A DNA stretch of 29,690 nt from JAHDCJ01 sp039028895 (GTDB lineage Bacteria > Bacteroidota > Bacteroidia > Chitinophagales > Saprospiraceae): contig JBCCHF010000058.1 in assembly GCA_039028895.1 (NCBI GenBank), positions 1-29,690 of the forward strand. The letters are read 5' to 3'. Below the pieces are notes generated by a model. The model did not search any database. It had not been told where the DNA came from and was given only the letters and a program-made list of their open reading frames with translations. How positions within the stretch are numbered: position 1 is the first letter of the stretch; each line of letters begins with the position of its first letter. The position numbers were made by a program, and so were the translations under genes. Below are positions 27,201-29,690 of this stretch, in pieces.

Positions 27201-27653
27201 CAAAACATAAACATTATAGTACCAATTAGTATCAGCTATGCGAGCAAAAATATCTCAATTCCAATTGCGAAGTCTATTTCAGGAAAAGATGAAGTTGAAA
27301 TACTTGTATCAGAAAGTGATCCTGTGGTGATAAAATATGATGGCTCAAGATTCAGCGACTTCCATTTAGACAAGTCTAAAAACAGAGGTCCAAGAATAAA
27401 TACATTGATCATGCATTATGCTGTATTGGAAAAATTATTTAATGAAAAACAAAGGAGGGAGTTTGTTTTAAAAGTGAAAGAAATTATCCCTTCAGTAATT
27501 ATTACTTCAGGGCGCGGAGAACCGTCTGATCTTGGAAATTCAGTAAAGTTCCTTCCATATTCAAACATTGAAAGTTTCCTTTTGCAACCGTACCCGGAAA
27601 AATTTCTTTTAACTCAAATTATCATGAAGGCGATTCTAAAACCAAGCCAATAA
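21285..27653 (+). CDS. Giant GHKL/histidine-kinase-like ATPase with methyltransferase-like and OB-like modules
   Basis: The protein has 2122 residues and starts at ATG 21285; the preceding in-frame TTG adds only one residue. Residues about 40-200 resemble a Rossmann methyltransferase: LSILYLGSIQ, VHILD, FDIVLVYNALHK and LLEVLNEGGQLVFSE. The glycine loop is degenerate. ISRNGSHGIGSN (His669) resembles a kinase H-box. Residues about 760-1240 hold several OB-like beta modules (for example IHIYGRVTSVSSEGCVIEL, LKIFGYLKIDEKGNW, IKAYGAVQSYRKEAKKLWF). An N-box follows: ILENIIRNSSKHD (Glu1290-His1299), then EHLGISETKIVAGFL (1423 on), as in GHKL ATPases; the usual DxGxG box is replaced by IWNNA (1333-1337). 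The C-terminal part has VIMVLDERL (1950-1957) and ITSGRGEPSDL. No signal peptide is seen. It is the first gene of a two-gene unit with the receiver-like partner. The function is unknown; a conflict or stress-sensing role is inferred. Confidence 0.8.
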   Translation: MKALKAIKSFNDLNPIKNSLAEFVSRRIRENFDLGEKSRLSILYLGSIQAKDLLFPILTELELTSSIEKFEVHILDSVHNYEFQDIENWKVFLDRKSHSDKVEFFTHEVDLDQIDFEQEFLKDKLKINKANFFDIVLVYNALHKSINWRLASYHLLEVLNEGGQLVFSEAIKDLAFLDGKLDQIPSSQGINITSTVRKKYYDFCEKFYSWRNKYFFWDPEISPSDSKLFEVQFNNYFDGFVSDEFSFQRKTSFSDIQDWVNNKASSYFSYGLENQTFKFNNSAFNEKDELLLDFGLKVHSFENFKKGSFDKIGYWRAKNLIDRIERLPDFKSKLIGQTAIDLLLSHDMILPAHTYFFGILPWDVRHDRWVYPLHGIINQTLSKGESSSIAENFIYYYLILSEEIGFSLIEYFSSKLNRQIAIEIKLNNEKPDLSLTLQKGKRGNIKKMIIEIPSNFNDRSYIRFPNLSTETFRKPKNKTGHQPNDDQEFKNPVYTQVKPNLTRLSISQDFYFHLTHTYCAKYAKGKENVVMANWDKYDADKYTPVFENVISALCIPENDLPNIIKSLYGISRLLGEMERGTKILMIPSIVSSEKKNIKGSGCLLLIEKTIQNYPHASIKSILDDRNILLTHITSRIFHRMGIISLAQSGFRIQALKAAIAAVISRNGSHGIGSNVLPLVGFDTEHGPFALQALIKYLRQRFDFIAQVASGFPRWTFSAWFNSDIMMRFYMQFHLLDKLVKAEGLSAHQYRYTNHTPEVDLGSVFQNEGLIRGGSQNLGIGDTIIVQGWTRKRSGLASNTFVLEKDKVKIICEVDKEGEETKGLIDEKLDSQEFIHKQFYSDNFQETGCEVKIIGTIEELIEVPGKIQVFEGEKKLSFLKFKLVSCKYIQHKLQVKVRRRSYIDLSNYSSGQFKLENYSEYDYSIHGKNVVDISNHELISRREKEKLRIHIYGRVTSVSSEGCVIELGDQNSIEVEFDNFSDVKQLTTNKYYIISGLVFKNLENSYLPDGNKLIIKFGKIESELGKDKYSKLTFPSLTKFCSPYSIHIYDAFDTKKLQTLLENTQKLKIFGYLKIDEKGNWKVFGGDNKKTGIQIVNPLPRMQSGRWVILEGRLSKKNRFFGIDLLINCSSYTYIEETVEWNVTQISYNDLVRYKTQDSIILLNSVEEIEKKQYNIKAYGAVQSYRKEAKKLWFLSENNPVSCVLNYSDFDQNNSLWGHLVVGTRLIVQGEIEKEGEEFRIKNAKILELVKTNHIVGASSIHEETKRLGHDVQIAIPGGVVGYQAIYCILENIIRNSSKHDWAKLPEVEKAGKNLEIKIELEDRLNEDFLICRIWNNARDLRDSFEKKDINGNFVSKAGKTNEVLVNWDPRFYYQYKSSITLNESNVPRETRERFSMEQIPLHHKLNFFFCDPLIDNTGSLIREHLGISETKIVAGFLNVVDIETIGSESMEHIMLDEYSHKNSGFVRSTAVWEEEGGQLIPRLATKIKLLKPREIGVFSSFGPDKLIMSIPLLREFNSHGIYFFSHKQFEDLDFEICIILDDGEKSKTKRRPGRDEKNLILYLNRFIDSEQYPLHEIEEDYVMFKHVIGYYPYRLLLVLEDKKYESLMRKRLDFPFIFRRIRFIRQSRFDSLLAYVSSSWENTTAKPTRHDLDNFEKFKLYLYQLWINLLSGNFSKNLKTFALSVNYQSPGKDDGLREHFKLDQFFYLFNSRKSELVELLCIYIRETVHGEVESPTSEILEVINSLVKYFRQELNSFSLTQTPEAYLPNYFNRWIEGVAYKIQDKIWFTNTYLKAFQVDDFWSLVTKVINVVPSIVDALTVQSMDLPPTVPPEYTHIGSDSNEEGIPKKRMKKSLEGIKWHEDLNKAFINTPFADLPKTILPYDVDNPQVDTLPIVYSRHGSAKKDQNKIHLELLSGSQISFSILKEPPDDDYFFFKLLLQLIENALPVIMVLDERLGRFVDKYKDVLPKRLQNINIIVPISISYASKNISIPIAKSISGKDEVEILVSESDPVVIKYDGSRFSDFHLDKSKNRGPRINTLIMHYAVLEKLFNEKQRREFVLKVKEIIPSVIITSGRGEPSDLGNSVKFLPYSNIESFLLQPYPEKFLLTQIIMKAILKPSQ

Positions 27654-27669
27654 TTGTAATTGTTTTTAT

Positions 27670-29690
27670 ATGAAAAGTCCCCGAAAGAATATTTACATTT
27701 TCATTTCTTCTTTATATGAAGAACAGGACCGTAAATGGTTATTACCTTTTGTAGATTCAATTGCCTATAATACAAGTCTCCATACCTTTTTTAGAGGAAG
27801 TGATTTCGAAAAAGAAATTGATTATAAATGGAAAAAAATAAATAATACCGACGAGATTATCGTAATAAATGGATTGAATTTAGGAAATAATCAACTTGAG
27901 GAAATTAAAACTTTTTGGGCCAGCCTTTCCAAAGGGCAGGAAGTTAGCCTTGAAAATTCATTCGTTAAGGACTTAATTGAGACTATCCTTGATACTAAGA
28001 TTAATGAAGTTGTAAATCTTCCTACACAAATTTTCATTAAATTCTGTATCCATTGGGGCGGTGATGTTAAAAATCCCAAAGGTGTAAATGCACTCGATCA
28101 ACATCTTAGCTCAATGTTCAAGAAATATGCAGTGACTAATATTTCTTATTCTAGCACATTTTATTCTTTAAAATATAAACAAAGAGGTTGCAGTAAAATA
28201 GCTGCATGTAAATCGCAGGAAGCCTTCCTTAAAACTTTACAAAAGAATAAGGAGGAAGCTCTGGTAAATGATTTTTCCTCAGAAGAATTAAGGGAAAAAG
28301 AATTTACTGATTTAGAATATTTCATAGGTACGATTAAACAAATAGACAATATCACTGAAGATGGGAAGATAGTAGAAGAATGGCAAAGCTATTACAATAC
28401 TAAGTTCATTGGTCTTTTACAAGAAATCGATAGATCAAAAGTTTTACCGGCTATAGAGTTGAACTTCCGTAAAAAATATGTTCCTGGTAAGTTTGGGTAT
28501 TTGAAAAGAAGTTTAAGCATTTATTTTACAACTTTTAAAAATACAAATGGAACATTTTTAAGCCATGAAATTAAAGATCAAAATGACGCATTTCAAAAGT
28601 TTATCAATTATGTTGTCGCTTCGAAATGGCTACCTGAGGAATATGATGCATTAAGTTTAACCAAAGCTGATACCAGGGAAAAAGCAGACATAATAATAGC
28701 CTTCACGAGCATAACAGATTTGAATGATCTTTTAGGTGAAGAAGGCCAACCAACTAGTATACAGGGTTTTGGAGATTATTATAACAAGGAAATCCTACAG
28801 AAGGTATCACCCAAGCCAGTTTTTTTTATTAGCTGCTGGGACATCATGAAATGTTATCCTGATATTAGCCTTGAAAACAATAAAGATAGCGAGCTCTATT
28901 TTGAAAAACTCTTTTCGGAGTTAAACCTTGATGATAGATTTCGATTCCTGGATTGTAACATACTTTTCCACTTCATCCCACTTGGTCATACTTTTGTTGA
29001 TGACTTTTTATATGCTTTAAATCAAATCAGCTTTGGCTACGAAAAACTGTTGTTTGACTGCATGGTGGTCAAAGAATTTGTTGACTTTCAAGTAAGGATG
29101 TTGCAAAATTCTTTTATTAAGGACTTTCAAATTGGTTCTCACCATGGGAGCCTTGTGAAACCTTATCAATTTCATTCTGAAAGTAAGCAACGCTACTTCT
29201 CGGAATTGAAGATTGCGTCATTAAATGGATTAAAATGGCGGATTTTATTAATAGATGATTTTGCCTCTAAAGCTCTATTAATTGAGGAATTTCCCGACAA
29301 AAAAACATCCAAAATCAATAAAGCAGAGTTGATAGAATACTTGTTGAGAGATAATGCTAATATTGAATTTATTTTGAAATCGGAAAGTACGCTTGAAAAG
29401 GCCGAAAAACTAATTTGGAGGTATGATACAGAAGATCAGCAAGTAAAATTTTATGACGTTATTTTGTTGGATTATTTATTGAAAATGTCTTCCAGATCAG
29501 CCCGGTTTGGTCATGAATTGATCAGAGAAATTAGTGCATGGTCCGGGGGCGATAAAATTGATGAGAAGCATTTAAGAAAAGTAAGAGGTCCTTTAAAACG
29601 TTTGTTTTTCTTTCCTATCTCAGTTTACCCCTTTGCCATGAGAGATAGTTTGCAGGACAAGGGTATAAATTATAACCACTTTTATTGGCA
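27670..29690 (+). CDS. Partner protein with C-terminal receiver-like domain (partial, runs off the window)
   Basis: The frame is open from ATG 27670 to the right edge, 673 codons, with no stop; the 3' end is missing. The gene starts 16 bases after the giant ATPase gene, so they form an operon. Residues from about 522 look like a response-regulator receiver: WRILLIDDF (Asp529-Asp530), YDVILLDYLL (Asp601 in the phospho-acceptor position), RFGHELIREI, and LFFFPISVYPFAMRDSLQ for the switch strand. An insertion separates the first and second halves. The N-terminus (YIFISSLYEEQDRKWLLPFV, then TDEIIVING) has a TIR-like or Rossmann-like strand-helix pattern, but this is weak. The middle is unrecognised. 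It is probably the response partner of the upstream ATPase. Confidence 0.78.
   Translation, partial: MKSPRKNIYIFISSLYEEQDRKWLLPFVDSIAYNTSLHTFFRGSDFEKEIDYKWKKINNTDEIIVINGLNLGNNQLEEIKTFWASLSKGQEVSLENSFVKDLIETILDTKINEVVNLPTQIFIKFCIHWGGDVKNPKGVNALDQHLSSMFKKYAVTNISYSSTFYSLKYKQRGCSKIAACKSQEAFLKTLQKNKEEALVNDFSSEELREKEFTDLEYFIGTIKQIDNITEDGKIVEEWQSYYNTKFIGLLQEIDRSKVLPAIELNFRKKYVPGKFGYLKRSLSIYFTTFKNTNGTFLSHEIKDQNDAFQKFINYVVASKWLPEEYDALSLTKADTREKADIIIAFTSITDLNDLLGEEGQPTSIQGFGDYYNKEILQKVSPKPVFFISCWDIMKCYPDISLENNKDSELYFEKLFSELNLDDRFRFLDCNILFHFIPLGHTFVDDFLYALNQISFGYEKLLFDCMVVKEFVDFQVRMLQNSFIKDFQIGSHHGSLVKPYQFHSESKQRYFSELKIASLNGLKWRILLIDDFASKALLIEEFPDKKTSKINKAELIEYLLRDNANIEFILKSESTLEKAEKLIWRYDTEDQQVKFYDVILLDYLLKMSSRSARFGHELIREISAWSGGDKIDEKHLRKVRGPLKRLFFFPISVYPFAMRDSLQDKGINYNHFYW

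Noticed and set aside
1..29690. tRNA, rRNA and insertion-sequence genes
   Set aside because: No cloverleaf, rRNA-like stretch or transposase was recognised by eye anywhere in the window.

Overview
The window looks like a chromosome segment of a Bacteroidota bacterium, perhaps Saprospiria. The signs are a secreted protein with a type IX secretion (T9SS) C-terminal sorting domain, TAnnTTTG-type -7 promoter elements, lipoprotein and sugar-polymer enzymes typical of marine or sludge polysaccharide degraders, and protein families common in that phylum. The species-level guess is inference only.

Layout: (1) 1-1053 is the distal end of a CRISPR array with 14 identical 37-base repeats. It ends in a damaged repeat that has become a perfect hairpin. 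No cas gene lies in the window, and the leader end is off the left edge. (2) 1113-13322 is a polysaccharide-use locus. A divergent AraC-type regulator (minus strand) faces a tightly packed plus-strand operon: PhyH-type Fe(II)/2-oxoglutarate oxygenase, zinc alcohol dehydrogenase, esterase, GH127-like lipoprotein, GH43 and a sulfatase lipoprotein. A convergent LacZ-type GH2 closes the locus across a shared terminator hairpin. There is no SusC/SusD pair in view. The enzyme set suggests a sulfated, arabinose/xylose- and galactose-containing polymer with a substituent removed by oxidation. (3) 13511-14765 is a two-gene envelope operon: a PepSY-like periplasmic protein and a DUF2490-like outer-membrane barrel.

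(4) 14766-16788 is an accessory stretch. It holds a 16-bp perfect inverted repeat, a decayed fragment of a WDEGYDIT-type repeat protein, a candidate three-hairpin small RNA, an NYN-domain nuclease-like gene, and a GC-rich, palindrome-rich spacer. (5) 16789-18177 (minus) is an unrecognised helical protein. A divergent region with a second hairpin-terminator leader separates it from 18417-20954, a large secreted protein with a PPC-like domain, two CARDB-like domains, an M23 metallopeptidase-like domain and a T9SS tail.

(6) 21285 to the right edge is the most unusual part. An AT-rich two-gene unit encodes a 2122-residue protein with a methyltransferase-like N-terminus, an H-box-like motif, several OB-like modules, a GHKL/histidine-kinase-type ATPase domain and a long C-terminal region. 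Sixteen bases downstream is a partner gene, cut by the window edge, that carries a receiver-like domain with an Asp in the phospho-acceptor position. Together they look like a phosphorelay- or GHKL-ATPase-driven sensing system, plausibly for biological conflict. The exact function cannot be read from the sequence alone.
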